From Flavihumibacter stibioxidans (GTDB taxonomy: Bacteria > Bacteroidota > Bacteroidia > Chitinophagales > Chitinophagaceae), in the NCBI RefSeq assembly GCF_014332695.1, contig NZ_MBUA01000012.1:181858-245857 (forward strand): a DNA stretch of 64,000 nt, in the 5' to 3' direction. Positions 1 through 10,600 of the stretch are shown here, in pieces. The position numbers and the translations under genes are program-made. The notes below the pieces were generated by a model. The model saw nothing but the letters and a program-made list of their open reading frames with translations, was not told the DNA's origin and ran no database searches. Positions within the stretch are counted from its first letter, which is position 1. Each line of letters starts with the position of its first letter.

Positions 1-1
1 A

Positions 2-841
2 CATCTTGACACCGCATTCCGACTGATGCGGCAACTGGATATCAATACGGTAAAAACCGGGTATGTAGGCAGGATAATTCCCCGTGGTGAACACCACGAC
101 GGGCAATGGATGGTAAACCATTACCAGCGGGTGGCAGAGAAAGCGGCAAAATACCGGATCATGGTGGATGCGCATGAATCGGTTCGCCCCACCGGACTTC
201 ACCGCACTTACCCGAACTGGATGGCCAATGAAGCAGCCAGGGGAAATGAATTCAATAATGCCCCGGCGCTGGGACTAACGCCTGAACATGAAACCATTCT
301 GCCTTTCACCAGGATGATGGGAGGTCCGATGGATTACACACCCGGATTTTTCCGCTTCCGGCTGAACCAGTTCGACAGCACCCGAAAAACCCGCATCAGG
401 ACCACCATTGCCAAACAGCTGGCCTTATTCGTAACCATGTATTCCCCGCTTATGATGGCAGGTGACCTGCCCGGGAATTACAGCCTGTACCCCGATGCCT
501 TCGATTTTATAAAAGACGTTCCCGTTGACTGGGATGATACCAGGATCCTCGCTGCTGAACCGGGTGACTATGTGGCAATAGCCCGAAAAGCAAAAGCCAG
601 GGAGGATTGGTATATCGGCCTGGTCACTGATGAAAACAGCCGCAGGCTGGAACTGAATTTTAATTTCCTGGATCCGAAGAGTCAGTACGAGGCCACCATT
701 TATGCAGATGCGGCTGATGCAGACTGGAATAATAATCCGGCTGCCTATACCATCAAAAAGCAGCACATATCCGCCAGGAAAAAAATAAAAATTGCTATGG
801 CGCCCGGTGGTGGCTGTGCCATTGTGGTAAGAAAAAAATAA
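2..841 (+). CDS. GH97 alpha-glucosidase (SusB-like), 3' end only
   Basis: This is the C-terminal part of a glycoside hydrolase family 97 enzyme. The frame is open to the left edge, so the start and N-terminal domain lie outside the window. The fragment holds the end of the TIM barrel and the C-terminal beta domain. An HES triplet is followed by NEAARGNE, placing three Glu residues at relative positions 0, 18 and 24. This is the spacing I recall for Glu508, Glu526 and Glu532 of Bacteroides SusB (base, Ca ligand and acid), so an inverting, Ca-dependent alpha-glucosidase is likely. It ends 3 bp from the convergent trehalase gene. Family assignment is firm; exact substrate is inferred. Confidence 0.93.
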   Translation, partial: HLDTAFRLMRQLDINTVKTGYVGRIIPRGEHHDGQWMVNHYQRVAEKAAKYRIMVDAHESVRPTGLHRTYPNWMANEAARGNEFNNAPALGLTPEHETILPFTRMMGGPMDYTPGFFRFRLNQFDSTRKTRIRTTIAKQLALFVTMYSPLMMAGDLPGNYSLYPDAFDFIKDVPVDWDDTRILAAEPGDYVAIARKAKAREDWYIGLVTDENSRRLELNFNFLDPKSQYEATIYADAADADWNNNPAAYTIKKQHISARKKIKIAMAPGGGCAIVVRKK

Positions 842-844
842 CCA

Positions 845-2425
845 TTATTTCAACCAGGACTTCAGTGCAAGGTAAACACCGTTGGTCCAGCCAAAACCAT
901 CCTGTGCGGCGTATTCCCCGCCACCGGCTGGTTTGCTGAGATCGGCAACATTGTACTTCTCCATCAGCTTGCCTGTTTCCCTGTATACCTTTTCATTCAA
1001 TAATAACCAGCGTTGTGCGATTTCCCTGGCAAGTCCCAGTTGCCCGCTGCGTGCCAGGCCCATAACGGCCATCCATTGCAAAGGGGCCCATCCATTAGGG
1101 GCGTCCCATTGTTCACCTGTGTTGAATTCACTGCTTTGCAGGCCTCCCGGCTTCAGTAGTTTTTCCTGCACCACAATGGCCGCCTGGCTTCCCATCAGGC
1201 TCAGGTAACCCTGGCGATGTGGAAAGAAACAAAAGGGAAACAAACCTGCAGGTGTAACCGAATTCGTCATCTTCTGCTTCCGGAAATTATAGTCGGTATA
1301 AAATTTCAGTTCGGCATTCCAGCAATAACGGTCGATGGATTGCTGACGCAACTGTGCCTGTTTCGCATATTGCTGCGAAACGGAATCATTCCCTGCCACC
1401 ATGTTTGCCCTCGAAAGGATCATCTCTGTATTGTAAAGCAGGCTGTTCAGGTCAACAGGAATGATATCAGTTGTCTCAATTGAAAGAATGGTCTTATTAT
1501 CGGCGAACCAGCGGCTGCTGAAATCCCACCCGCTTGCTGCGCCGGCTCTCAGGTGCTGATAAACCTGCACTTTGTTGCGCTTCGATTTCATAGCCGTTTC
1601 AACATCCTCCCTGTAACTTTCCTGTCGTGGCTGCTGGCTTTCATCCCAGTACCGGTTCAGCAGGGCACCGTCTTTGAGTTTTACCACTGTGCCGGCTGCA
1701 GTTCCCGGCTTTAGCGTTTCCGCTCCCTTCATCCAGTACCGGTATTCCTTTTCCATAGCAGGAAGGAATTGTTTCAGTACATCATCTCCCTTCACACTTG
1801 CCAGCAATTCAACCATCATGGAAAAAAATGGTGGTTGTGAGCGGCTCAGGTAATAACTGCGGTTACCATTGGGAATATGTCCGTAGGTATCTATGAGGTA
1901 GGCAAAGTTTCTGACCATGTTTCCGATCATTTCAAACTCACCGCTTTCCTTTAAACCCAGCATAGTGAAATAGGAATCCCAGTAGTATATCTCCCTGAAC
2001 CTTCCACCCGGAACGATGTAGGGGTGAGGCAAGGGCAGAAGGGAGGAACCTTTTACCGGTTTGTCTGCTTCCCTCCGAAGCTGTTTCCACAATCCCCGGA
2101 TATGTGTTGAAATATCTTCCGCTGTATTTGTCACATATCCCGCACCGGAAGCTGCCGGCAGTTGAAAATTCTGTTCCACAAAAATTTCCAGCGCAAACTT
2201 AATAGCCGGATTGTTCTTTATCGACAGGTATTCCTTGACGATTTCCGCGGGTTCCCGCTTTGGCACACAATCCACAAATGTTTTCCCATCAGGAAATATC
2301 CTGGCTTCCTGTACATCCCTGAACAGTTCACCGTAAATGATGTCGGGAGTCGGCGGGAAACTTTCCTGTGCTGTTACAGTCAATGCTGCAAGCAGCGCGG
2401 TGATGGTTAACATTTTACGAATCAT
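845..2425 (-). CDS. treA: Periplasmic alpha,alpha-trehalase (GH37)
   Basis: Hydrolyses trehalose to two glucose molecules. Both family signatures are present: PGGRFREIYYWDSYF near residue 140 and QWDAPNGWAPLQ near residue 440. The N-terminus (MIRKMLTITALLAALTVTAQ) is a signal peptide, so the enzyme acts in the periplasm, like E. coli TreA rather than cytoplasmic TreF. The length of 526 residues is normal for the family. It lies 24 bp downstream of the HAD phosphatase on the same strand, so the two are probably co-transcribed. It belongs functionally with the GH97 gene and the LacI/SusCD locus to its right. Confidence 0.95.
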   Translation of the reverse strand: MIRKMLTITALLAALTVTAQESFPPTPDIIYGELFRDVQEARIFPDGKTFVDCVPKREPAEIVKEYLSIKNNPAIKFALEIFVEQNFQLPAASGAGYVTNTAEDISTHIRGLWKQLRREADKPVKGSSLLPLPHPYIVPGGRFREIYYWDSYFTMLGLKESGEFEMIGNMVRNFAYLIDTYGHIPNGNRSYYLSRSQPPFFSMMVELLASVKGDDVLKQFLPAMEKEYRYWMKGAETLKPGTAAGTVVKLKDGALLNRYWDESQQPRQESYREDVETAMKSKRNKVQVYQHLRAGAASGWDFSSRWFADNKTILSIETTDIIPVDLNSLLYNTEMILSRANMVAGNDSVSQQYAKQAQLRQQSIDRYCWNAELKFYTDYNFRKQKMTNSVTPAGLFPFCFFPHRQGYLSLMGSQAAIVVQEKLLKPGGLQSSEFNTGEQWDAPNGWAPLQWMAVMGLARSGQLGLAREIAQRWLLLNEKVYRETGKLMEKYNVADLSKPAGGGEYAAQDGFGWTNGVYLALKSWLK

Positions 2426-2449
2426 GGTAATTCAGTTGATTCTAATTTA

Positions 2450-3109
2450 CTAAAACCCTGCAAGCTTGTCTATGTCAAGTGCGGTAAAATCCGGAACTAT
2501 TGTGATAATATTGTCGAAGTCTTCGAATTCCTCCGAAGTATGATTGGTAGTGAGCACCACGCAGGACATACCGGCCCGGCTGGCAGCCTCTACACCTTTT
2601 GGCACATCTTCAAACACAATACAATCTGCGGGGAGAACACCCAATTCCCGCGCACCTTTCAGCCAGGTTTCAGGATCCGGCTTACTCCTTTCTACATCAT
2701 CTGCACTGACAACCGAAGAAAAATATTCAGCGATACCGGTTTTTTGCAATACCATGTCAATATTCGGGATATTGGAAGCCGTACCAACCCCCAGGCGGAT
2801 ATTCCTGTCGCGTGCGGCCCGAAGGAAATCTGCCAGGCCGGGCAGGAGTTTGACATAAGGCTCATACATTTCACGGTAATACCCTTCTTTACGTGCACCG
2901 ATTTCATTCATTTCATCGAGGGTGAACTTACCGCTTCCATATACACGTGTCAGCAATTCCGGGGGCTTGCCATACAAGTGCGGGATCAGGGCTTCGCCGG
3001 TCAACCCGCCGCCCAGTTCCAGCATCATTTTTTCCCAGGCTTTAAAGTGGTACCACATGTTATCGATCATGGTTCCATCCATATCAAAGAGGAATGCTTT
3101 TTTACTCAT
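2450..3109 (-). CDS. HAD-family phosphatase, beta-phosphoglucomutase-like
   Basis: A haloacid dehalogenase fold protein of 219 residues. Motif I is FDMDGTMID with the two catalytic Asp residues at 8 and 10. A helical cap follows (about residues 15-90). Later there are a motif II-type Thr-Ala-Ser segment (GVGTAS), a motif III Lys (ERSKPDPE) and a motif IV FEDVPKGV. This is the layout of beta-phosphoglucomutases and their sugar-phosphatase relatives. Next to trehalase and GH97, a beta-glucose-1-phosphate mutase working with a disaccharide phosphorylase outside the window is plausible. The cap does not clearly show the beta-PGM substrate loop, so a general sugar phosphatase is the alternative. 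Confidence 0.85.
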   Translation of the reverse strand: MSKKAFLFDMDGTMIDNMWYHFKAWEKMMLELGGGLTGEALIPHLYGKPPELLTRVYGSGKFTLDEMNEIGARKEGYYREMYEPYVKLLPGLADFLRAARDRNIRLGVGTASNIPNIDMVLQKTGIAEYFSSVVSADDVERSKPDPETWLKGARELGVLPADCIVFEDVPKGVEAASRAGMSCVVLTTNHTSEEFEDFDNIITIVPDFTALDIDKLAGF

Positions 3110-3113
3110 TTAC

Positions 3114-3305
3114 CTATATATTTTTGTGTATCAACCCTAACACCATTACACCCATCCCATTGGCAATCGTCACACCAAAGCAGGAAGCCAAATCGATACC
3201 ACCTGCTTCCGGCACCCCGGGATCCGCCTGCTGCGCAAAGAAAGGCACTGGTACGACCAGAAAATAAAAGCCTGTTGCAATGAAATAAAATGTTTCTTCA
3301 TGCAC
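3114..3305 (-). CDS. Doubtful small exported ORF, perhaps PID-CTERM-like
   Basis: A 63-codon frame opening at GTG. It has a hydrophobic N-terminus ending in FFAQ, a short Pro/Gly-rich linker (DPGVPEAGGID) and a second hydrophobic stretch ending in HKN. That layout recalls the small Bacteroidota proteins with a PID-CTERM-type tail, but the hydrophobic tail is atypical. One base inside the GTG frame, an ATG at 3301 would read MKKHFI before leaving the frame, so a start-proximal frameshift is possible. It ends 4 bp before the HAD gene start. It may be noncoding or decayed. Confidence 0.3.
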   Translation of the reverse strand: MHEETFYFIATGFYFLVVPVPFFAQQADPGVPEAGGIDLASCFGVTIANGMGVMVLGLIHKNI

Positions 3306-3366
3306 AGTTCATTTTTCGTCGTCTGGTAAGTAAATTTACCAACACTCCATCATGTAATCAGGAAAT

Positions 3367-4326
3367 ATGCTAAAGGGAAGGAAGTTTGTCATTATTTTAT
3401 TATTGGGAATAGCGAGTACGCTTTTACTGATCTCGGTTACCATTCCCATTACCTTTAACACTAAGGTGGTGGTTCCATATACCCTGGATAAAACCATGGA
3501 ACAGCTCAGGCTGCCGGTTCAGCTGGGAAAGTGGTTTCTTCCTTTTGCCGGTTACGATACCCAACTGGTAAAAAAATCATTTTACCCCAAACCCACTATC
3601 TCCTCAACCGACCATGAACTTACCGTTGAAAGCGCAACACCAGCCAATGCCATCCTAAAACTGACAGAAAACGGCAATTCAAAACGATTTAAAATTTCTG
3701 TGCTGCCCGACCCATCCAACAGCCGCAGTTGCATTGTAAAACTACCTGTTTCCAATACCATCTGGCAACGAATGATCGACCCCGATCCCCTGGATGAGAT
3801 CGCTATCCGCAGCATTAAAAACCTGGGCGAATTTACCACCGACACCAAACGTTTTTATGGATACACCATCCGCAGGGAAATGGTGAAAGACAGTTCTTAC
3901 CTGTACACTACCAGTACAGTTAAGCCTGACCAGAAAATGGAGGGTACAAAAATCCTTTTCGATTCGCTTATCAGTTTTGTGAGAAACAACCACATCACCT
4001 GGAATGGAAAGCGGATTTTTTACAGCCAGCTGACCGGTGAGGAAGAATTACAGATCTTCGCCAGTATTGCCATCAACAGCCCGGTGAGCCTGTATCCTGC
4101 AGAAGGCATTACAAAAAAAATGATGCCTGTGGGCAAAAACCTCCTGGTGGCTGATTACAAAGGCGCTTATAAAAACGTAACGGCAGTCTTCAGGGCGCTT
4201 GAACAATACAAACGCGATTATTCCCTGGTCAGCATGGCTATCCCCTTTGAAGATTTTAAAACACCGGGGTATGGATTTGCCCCCGATGACATTGTTGAAA
4301 TAAAAGTATGTTACCCGGTATATTAA
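3367..4326 (+). CDS. Membrane-anchored protein with C-terminal GyrI-like domain
   Basis: 319 residues. Residues 8-27 are one hydrophobic segment (FVIILLLGIASTLLLISVTI), giving a membrane anchor or uncleaved signal. The middle part looks like the SRPBCC/polyketide-cyclase fold often paired with GyrI domains. The last 75 residues, including GKNLLVADYKGAYKNV and ending in DIVEIKVCYPVY, match the effector-binding (GyrI-like) domain that normally senses small molecules in AraC regulators. No DNA-binding domain is present. The substrate is unknown. It is convergent with the VCBS gene, 9 bp apart, with no visible terminator between them. Confidence 0.65.
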   Translation: MLKGRKFVIILLLGIASTLLLISVTIPITFNTKVVVPYTLDKTMEQLRLPVQLGKWFLPFAGYDTQLVKKSFYPKPTISSTDHELTVESATPANAILKLTENGNSKRFKISVLPDPSNSRSCIVKLPVSNTIWQRMIDPDPLDEIAIRSIKNLGEFTTDTKRFYGYTIRREMVKDSSYLYTTSTVKPDQKMEGTKILFDSLISFVRNNHITWNGKRIFYSQLTGEEELQIFASIAINSPVSLYPAEGITKKMMPVGKNLLVADYKGAYKNVTAVFRALEQYKRDYSLVSMAIPFEDFKTPGYGFAPDDIVEIKVCYPVY

Positions 4327-4335
4327 ACCTGCGCC

Positions 4336-7300
4336 TCAGTTCTTTACCAATTGAATAACCAACAGGCTGTCGCTGTTTCTCGCCAGGATAAATACCTGCC
4401 CGGCCGCCACTGATTTCAACGGAGAAATTTTTCTGACCTGACCGACAGGAAACGGCAAACCGATTAAACGGTATTCAAACGCACCCTTCCCTCGATTAAC
4501 CAGTACCGCACCGGGATCAGCATCATTTCTGCCCATCTGGATATTGTTTTCAAAAAAGTTACCCCCCGTTAGTATATCGGTTAACCCATCGCCGTTTATA
4601 TCAGTAAAAGCGGCTGCATTAAGGGTGGATAATTGCGCCTCCCATGGCAGTGTACGCGCGGTAAAATTTCCTTTACCGTCATTCATCAGCACCTGGCTGG
4701 AAAAATTATCAGCAGTAAATTGCATGGCTCTGTCCAGCTCGGTTTTGCCGAACAAGTCCTCCAGGGTGGCTTTGGCAAAATCCTCCGCATAGAGGAATTT
4801 TTTCTTCAGTAAGGGAACCTGTTTTTCCAGTTCGGCTTTATTGGCAAAGGGCAACTCTCTCCCATGCAGGTAATAGGTCATTACCTGCTCTTTTTTCCCA
4901 TTTCCATCAAAATCCCCAAAGTATAAGCGAACCGGTTCTCCGGAACTTGCCTTCAGGCGGCTGTTAAGTCCCAGGTTTCCTGCAAGCAGGTCCAGGTCGC
5001 CATCATTATCCGCATCAAAAGTCCGCACGGTATTCCACCAGCCCTTGCCATTACCCAGGGATCTCGGCACATATTTCCCTGCCTTCTTTTCATATACCTG
5101 CAGGTGGTTCCATTCAGTTGCCAGCAACAGTTCCGGTACCTTGTCACCATTGAGGTCAGCCCATTCCCCATGTTTCACCAATCCGGCCTGTAACAATCCG
5201 GGAGCAAGGTTACTGGTATGATCTTCAAATCCTCCTTTTCCATCATTTATCAGCAGGTAGGAAGCAGGTGTCGCTCCATATTCAAAGGGAACGGACCTTG
5301 CCCCGATAAACAGATCCGGATATCCATCACCGTTCACATCATTTGGTGCAACCACCGAGCCCGTCAGGTAAATTTTCGGAAATGCTCCTGCCCTTTTCAG
5401 CAATCGCCCATTTCCGTCATTCAGGTACAATCTTGGCTGCCGCACGGAATCCGTACCATAAAATTCATTACCGCCACTTACCACTATCAGGTCGGGATGA
5501 CTGTCTTTATTGACATCCATCCAGCAGGCATCCACATCTTCATACGCGCTGTCGGAAGCCAGTGCAGGCTGTGGTATTGGGCTGAATCTTCCATCAGCTT
5601 CCTGCAGAAAAACAACACCGGTGGCATTCCGCGCTGCACCTATAAAGACATCTTCCAATCCATCATGATTGATGTCTGCTACTGCCAGTGCCGGCCCCTC
5701 AGTTGAAATCATCCGGGGAATAAGGGGTTCACGGTTGAACTCAACAAAAGGATTTTCCCGGTGCAGCCAGTCCAGCCCGCTTGCCCGGGTGATATCCACC
5801 GCCGGCTGAACCCTTGCACTGAAGACCTTTAATGATTCCTTATTAAAAACCGGCAGGCCCGGACTGTAATCCAGGCTTATTTTTCGGGAACTATCAGCAA
5901 TGGATAAACGCTGAAACGTACGGTCGGGCCAGACCAGCAGCAATGAGTCAACCCTTACATTGTTCAACCCTATGTGCAAGGGTATTTCCATACTCGACTG
6001 GAATCCCCTTACAGGGTATTTCTCATAAACATGGACTGAATTTCCACTGTAAACAATGGCTGTTGCACCAATAGCCCGGATGTTTTTATCACTGCCCTTC
6101 AATTCCAGCCGCAGGTATCGGTTGGCAGTACTGTCACCTGCGGTATTGTTGCGGTAAACCATGGCGGGCTCATCAATATTATTTACCACAATATCGAGAT
6201 CCCCGTCATTGTCAAGGTCTGCATACACAGCCCCGTTGGAATAAGTGGACCGGTTATTCTCGACGGAATCTGCACCGTCTGCGAAAGATGCACTTCCCCT
6301 GTTGAGAAAAAACCTGTTGGGCAATTTGATCTGCGGAAATTTTTCAATCAGGTTCATTTCCCTGTCATCCATCCTGCCCTCCCTTATTTTCGTTTGAACC
6401 TCCTCGTTAGAAACATAATTTACATAATCGATATCATTCAGCCTCTTGGGAATACCGTTGGAAACAAACAGGTCCTTATTGCCATCATTATCGAAATCAA
6501 ACCACAGTGGCGCCCAGGACCAGTCTGTGGCTGACACACCACTGTATAATCCGGTTTCCCTGAACCTGCCCCTGCCATCATTTAGCTGAAGGTTATTGCG
6601 CGCATACTGGTGATTGTAACCATAACGGATTTTCATCTGGAAGAGATTGTATTCATCCTCTCCCAGGGACCGCTTCAGGATATAGGGGTCATCGGGCAGC
6701 ATATCCATACTAATGATTTCCGGGGCCGCATCGTTATTAATGTCCGCGATATCCACCCCCATCGAGAACTGCGAAGTATGCATGATCCTCTCCGTTAGTT
6801 CATCCCTGAAGCTGCCATCCCTCTGGTTAATGTAGAGATAATCGTTTTCATGAAAATCGTTCCCGATATAGATATCAGGGTAACCGTCATAGTTGATATC
6901 CGACACCGCAATGCCCAGTCCATACCCGATGGCGGAACTGTTGATGCCGGCCTGCGCGGTAATATCTTCAAACCTGTTTCCGTCATTGCGGAAAAAGCGG
7001 TCACCGGCCAGGGGGTGACTGGTGCCCAGGAATTTCTTTCTCTCCCCGAAAGTTCCATTGTGATGAATGGAATGGTTCATGAGGTACATATCGAGGTCAC
7101 CGTCGAGGTCGTGATCAATAAAAGCTGCCTGGGTGCTGAACCCGGAAAAATCAATACCGTATGCAGCAGCGCTGTCTGAAAACTGCGGCACACCGTTATG
7201 ATTACCAGTGTTGATGAGCAACTGATTCCGGCTTTTGAGATTTGCGAAGGAGCCCACTCTGCAGACATACAGATCCAGCCGGCCATCGTTGTTTATGTCA

Positions 7301-7668
7301 ACCACTGAAATACCGGTAGACCATCCGCCGTCCTGCGGAATCCTTGAATCCCTGGTGATATCACGGAATTGCAGGTTTCCTTTATTAAGATATAAGCTAT
7401 TCCCGACCTGGTTGCCTGCGAAAAAAAGATCCACCAGTCCATCCTGGTTAAAATCACCGGCCCCTATTCCTGCCCCATTGTAGAAATACATGTAATTGAA
7501 CATGTTGAAATCAGGCGTAGCCTTGAGGCGGTTGGCAAATTCAATTCCTGTTCTGCCAGATTCCAGCATGGTAAACCTGGGAGCAACAGCCTTGTGTTGC
7601 CGGCAGGAAAAGAGTCCGGCGGAAAGCAACAGGAAAAGCAAGCCCCAATATTTGCGGGAAAGGTTCAT
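4336..7668 (-). CDS. Giant VCBS/FG-GAP lipoprotein with ASPIC/UnbV domain (second copy)
   Basis: 1110 residues. The signal peptide ends in LFSC, making Cys22 the lipidated residue. About fourteen Asp-rich calcium-loop repeats of the form DxNxDGxxDL follow, half before and half after a central ASPIC/UnbV domain (about residues 540-610, ending VWPDRTFQRL). Such proteins are beta-propellers and probably bind ligand at the cell surface or in the periplasm. Residues after Cys22 (RQHKAV) lack the acidic surface-export signal seen in the SusD proteins, so the side of the outer membrane is uncertain. It is the last gene of the susCD operon, 12 bp after a paralogue of nearly equal size. No catalytic motif is visible. 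Confidence 0.9.
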   Translation of the reverse strand: MNLSRKYWGLLFLLLSAGLFSCRQHKAVAPRFTMLESGRTGIEFANRLKATPDFNMFNYMYFYNGAGIGAGDFNQDGLVDLFFAGNQVGNSLYLNKGNLQFRDITRDSRIPQDGGWSTGISVVDINNDGRLDLYVCRVGSFANLKSRNQLLINTGNHNGVPQFSDSAAAYGIDFSGFSTQAAFIDHDLDGDLDMYLMNHSIHHNGTFGERKKFLGTSHPLAGDRFFRNDGNRFEDITAQAGINSSAIGYGLGIAVSDINYDGYPDIYIGNDFHENDYLYINQRDGSFRDELTERIMHTSQFSMGVDIADINNDAAPEIISMDMLPDDPYILKRSLGEDEYNLFQMKIRYGYNHQYARNNLQLNDGRGRFRETGLYSGVSATDWSWAPLWFDFDNDGNKDLFVSNGIPKRLNDIDYVNYVSNEEVQTKIREGRMDDREMNLIEKFPQIKLPNRFFLNRGSASFADGADSVENNRSTYSNGAVYADLDNDGDLDIVVNNIDEPAMVYRNNTAGDSTANRYLRLELKGSDKNIRAIGATAIVYSGNSVHVYEKYPVRGFQSSMEIPLHIGLNNVRVDSLLLVWPDRTFQRLSIADSSRKISLDYSPGLPVFNKESLKVFSARVQPAVDITRASGLDWLHRENPFVEFNREPLIPRMISTEGPALAVADINHDGLEDVFIGAARNATGVVFLQEADGRFSPIPQPALASDSAYEDVDACWMDVNKDSHPDLIVVSGGNEFYGTDSVRQPRLYLNDGNGRLLKRAGAFPKIYLTGSVVAPNDVNGDGYPDLFIGARSVPFEYGATPASYLLINDGKGGFEDHTSNLAPGLLQAGLVKHGEWADLNGDKVPELLLATEWNHLQVYEKKAGKYVPRSLGNGKGWWNTVRTFDADNDGDLDLLAGNLGLNSRLKASSGEPVRLYFGDFDGNGKKEQVMTYYLHGRELPFANKAELEKQVPLLKKKFLYAEDFAKATLEDLFGKTELDRAMQFTADNFSSQVLMNDGKGNFTARTLPWEAQLSTLNAAAFTDINGDGLTDILTGGNFFENNIQMGRNDADPGAVLVNRGKGAFEYRLIGLPFPVGQVRKISPLKSVAAGQVFILARNSDSLLVIQLVKN

Positions 7669-7680
7669 CAGCAGGAGATT

Positions 7681-10600
7681 CTATTTATCCAAACCGGGTC
7701 CATATTTTACCAGGACCGGACTGGCATTATTCTTTAATAACAAAAGGGATGGCGTGGACCCAACGCGAATTGGAACGATGTCTTTTATCACCCCATCTTC
7801 CTGAAGGCCGGAAGCATGCGGATAAATCCATTTAAACCCGCCCTTGCCGTCATTCAGCAACACCTCACCATAACTGCCATCAAGCCGGCAAAACTGCGGA
7901 AGTAAAGCATGGCTATTCCCTCCCATCACCAGGTCTGCAAATCCATCTCCGTTAATATCCCGCGTACTGATGGCGTTAACAGAGGAGAGCTGCACCTGGT
8001 AAGGCAGGGGCTTAACAGAAAACCTGCCTTTCCCATCATTGATGGCAATAATGGTCTGGCTGAAATTGAAATTTTTCAGTTCGGCTTTCTGGATGAGCTC
8101 AGCTTCAAACAGATCCTGGATTGATTTAGTGGCATACTGCTCATGGCGCAGGTTCTGTTTTTTCAGGGAAGGTATCTGATCGGTCAGTTCCCGTTTCAGG
8201 AATACCGGCATATCCCTGCCATCAATGGTCCTGGTAAACACTTTATCCTTAACACCGTTGAGATCAAAATCACTGATCCATAGCCTGACGGGGTGTGATG
8301 AATCCGGACGCAGGTAAAAATTACGGCCAATATTTCCGAGCACCAGATCATCATCACCATCATTGTCAAGATCCGAAACAGAAAGGGATTGCCACCAGCC
8401 GCTGAGTTCTTCCATGCCGGTTTTCAACAATTCCATCCTGCCGTTTTTAACTGCATATACAGTGGGCGCCATCCAGTCACCCGCCAGCACCAGGTCCTTG
8501 CGACCATCTTTGTTGATATCCGCCCAGGCTGCGCCCGTGATCATTCCGGCAGTTTTAAGGGAAGGATTCCATGAGGAAGCCTGGTCAGAAAAAGTCCCCC
8601 TTCCGTCATTGATAAAAAGATAACTGTTTGGTGTAATGCCATACTGGTAAGGGATGGAACGGCTGCCAACAAAAAGATCCTCATCACCATCGCCATCCAC
8701 ATCATGGGGAATGGCCACTGATATATTCATACTGTTGGAGGGGAATGCATTTTCTTTCAGCGTAAAACCTCCGCTGCCGTTATTGATGTATAGCCGATGC
8801 TGCAGTTCCTTACTGTTGGGCGCCCGGTTGTTGCCACCTGCGCCGATGTAAAGATCCATATCCCTGTCACCATCCGCATCAAAAAAACGAACAGCAGTTT
8901 CTTCGGTCTCTATGAAATTTTCTGAACCGGAAATGGTGACCGCCCGGAATCCATTCTTCCCCTGGATATAGAGTTTCCCGGTCTGGCCACTGGCGCCACC
9001 AATATAAACGTCCTCCCTGCCATCTGCATTTACATCAGCTACCGTTGCTTTCGGGCCTTCCCTTGACAGCATGAATGGGATATTTCTTTCATTGTAAAAA
9101 TCAACGTAATCATCTTCCAGGTGGGAATGGAAATCTTTGTTCCTTGCTACAGTCAGCAATGTTTTTGAAAGGGGATGTGGTAAGGGCAATAATTGACCGG
9201 CGGTATTTTTTTCAATGGTAAGCAGCTGGTTTATCGCGGGATTTTTCACCAGGGTCCTGGTACGGTCGGGCCAGGTGATTTCCAGGGAGTCAACCTGCGC
9301 GGTGCCAACCCCAATTGTTATTTTGTAATCAACAGAGGATTGAAAGCCGCGGGAAGGGAACAATTCCCTCGTCATAATTTTATTGCCCTGATAAGCCCTG
9401 GCCGTGCTTCCTATGGCAAACGGATTGAGGCTGTCACCCTGTAAGCGAATGGCGATATAATTATTCTTCGCCAGGCTTTCTGCATTATTCCTGAACACAA
9501 AAGCCTCTTCATTCATATTGTTAACAACCAGGTCAAGGTCGCCGTCATTGTCGAGGTCGCCATAAGCAGATCCGTTTGAAAAGCTCGGCAGGCTAAGCCC
9601 CCACTGTTCTGCCACCTCGCCGAATTGAAGATCACCCTTATTTTGGTACATCTTATTTGGGATGGGGCGCGACGGCATTTTATTGATGATTCCTTCGATA
9701 TCCTCTTTCTGGCCGGTAAGCACCATATTCTGGATGATATCATTGGCAAAAAAATCAATGAAATCCTGGTCGGTCACGTCATTGTAAATTCCATTGCTGA
9801 CATACAGATCACTCCGGCCATCATTATCTGCATCAAAAATCAGTCCGCCCCAACTCCAGTCAGAAGCAGCCACCCCGCTGTAAAATGCGGTCTCAATGAA
9901 CTTTCCGTTCTGGTTATTAACCTGTAAAGTATTTTGCATGAACTGGTGGTAGAATCCTGACCGTTCTTTCAACCGCTGTACATCCATATGTTCGAACGAG
10001 GTAGTTGTTTTAAGCCGCACCTCATCATCAGGCAGCATTTCAGTGACGAAAATATCCGGGTAACCATCGTTATTGATATCAGCCATATCGGCTCCCATGG
10101 AAGAATGGCTGATGTGCTGCATCCAGTTTTCGAGTTCCTCAGTAAAGCCTCCTTTACGGTTGTTGATATAGAGGTAGTCACGCTCAAAAAAATCATTGGA
10201 CACATAAATATCCGGGTAATGGTCACCATTCACGTCCCCAACGGTAATGCCCAGCCCAAAACTGATAAGGCTGCCATAGATACCGGCTTCTTCACTGACA
10301 TCCGTAAATCGCCCGTTGTCATTCCTCAGGAGGTAGGATCCGCCACCTTTCAGAAAATCTGCTACAGGCCAGTCTTTCGCACGCAGGTTGCGCTTGTTGG
10401 AATAGTTCAGGGTATTTACAGGGATAAAACTGTTATTGAGGATATAACAGTCAAGGTCGCCGTCGAGGTCATAGTCAAAAAAAGCAGCCTGGGTGGTGTA
10501 ACCATCGTTTGCCAGTCCGTACTCCTTTGCAGCATCCCTGAAGCGACCGTTTTTCTGGTTGATGAACAGTGCATTTTCCTGCCGCATCCCTTTCTGGTAG

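Noticed and set aside
425-766. 113-residue minus-strand ORF in the GH97 gene
   Set aside because: Antisense shadow of a clear catalytic domain.
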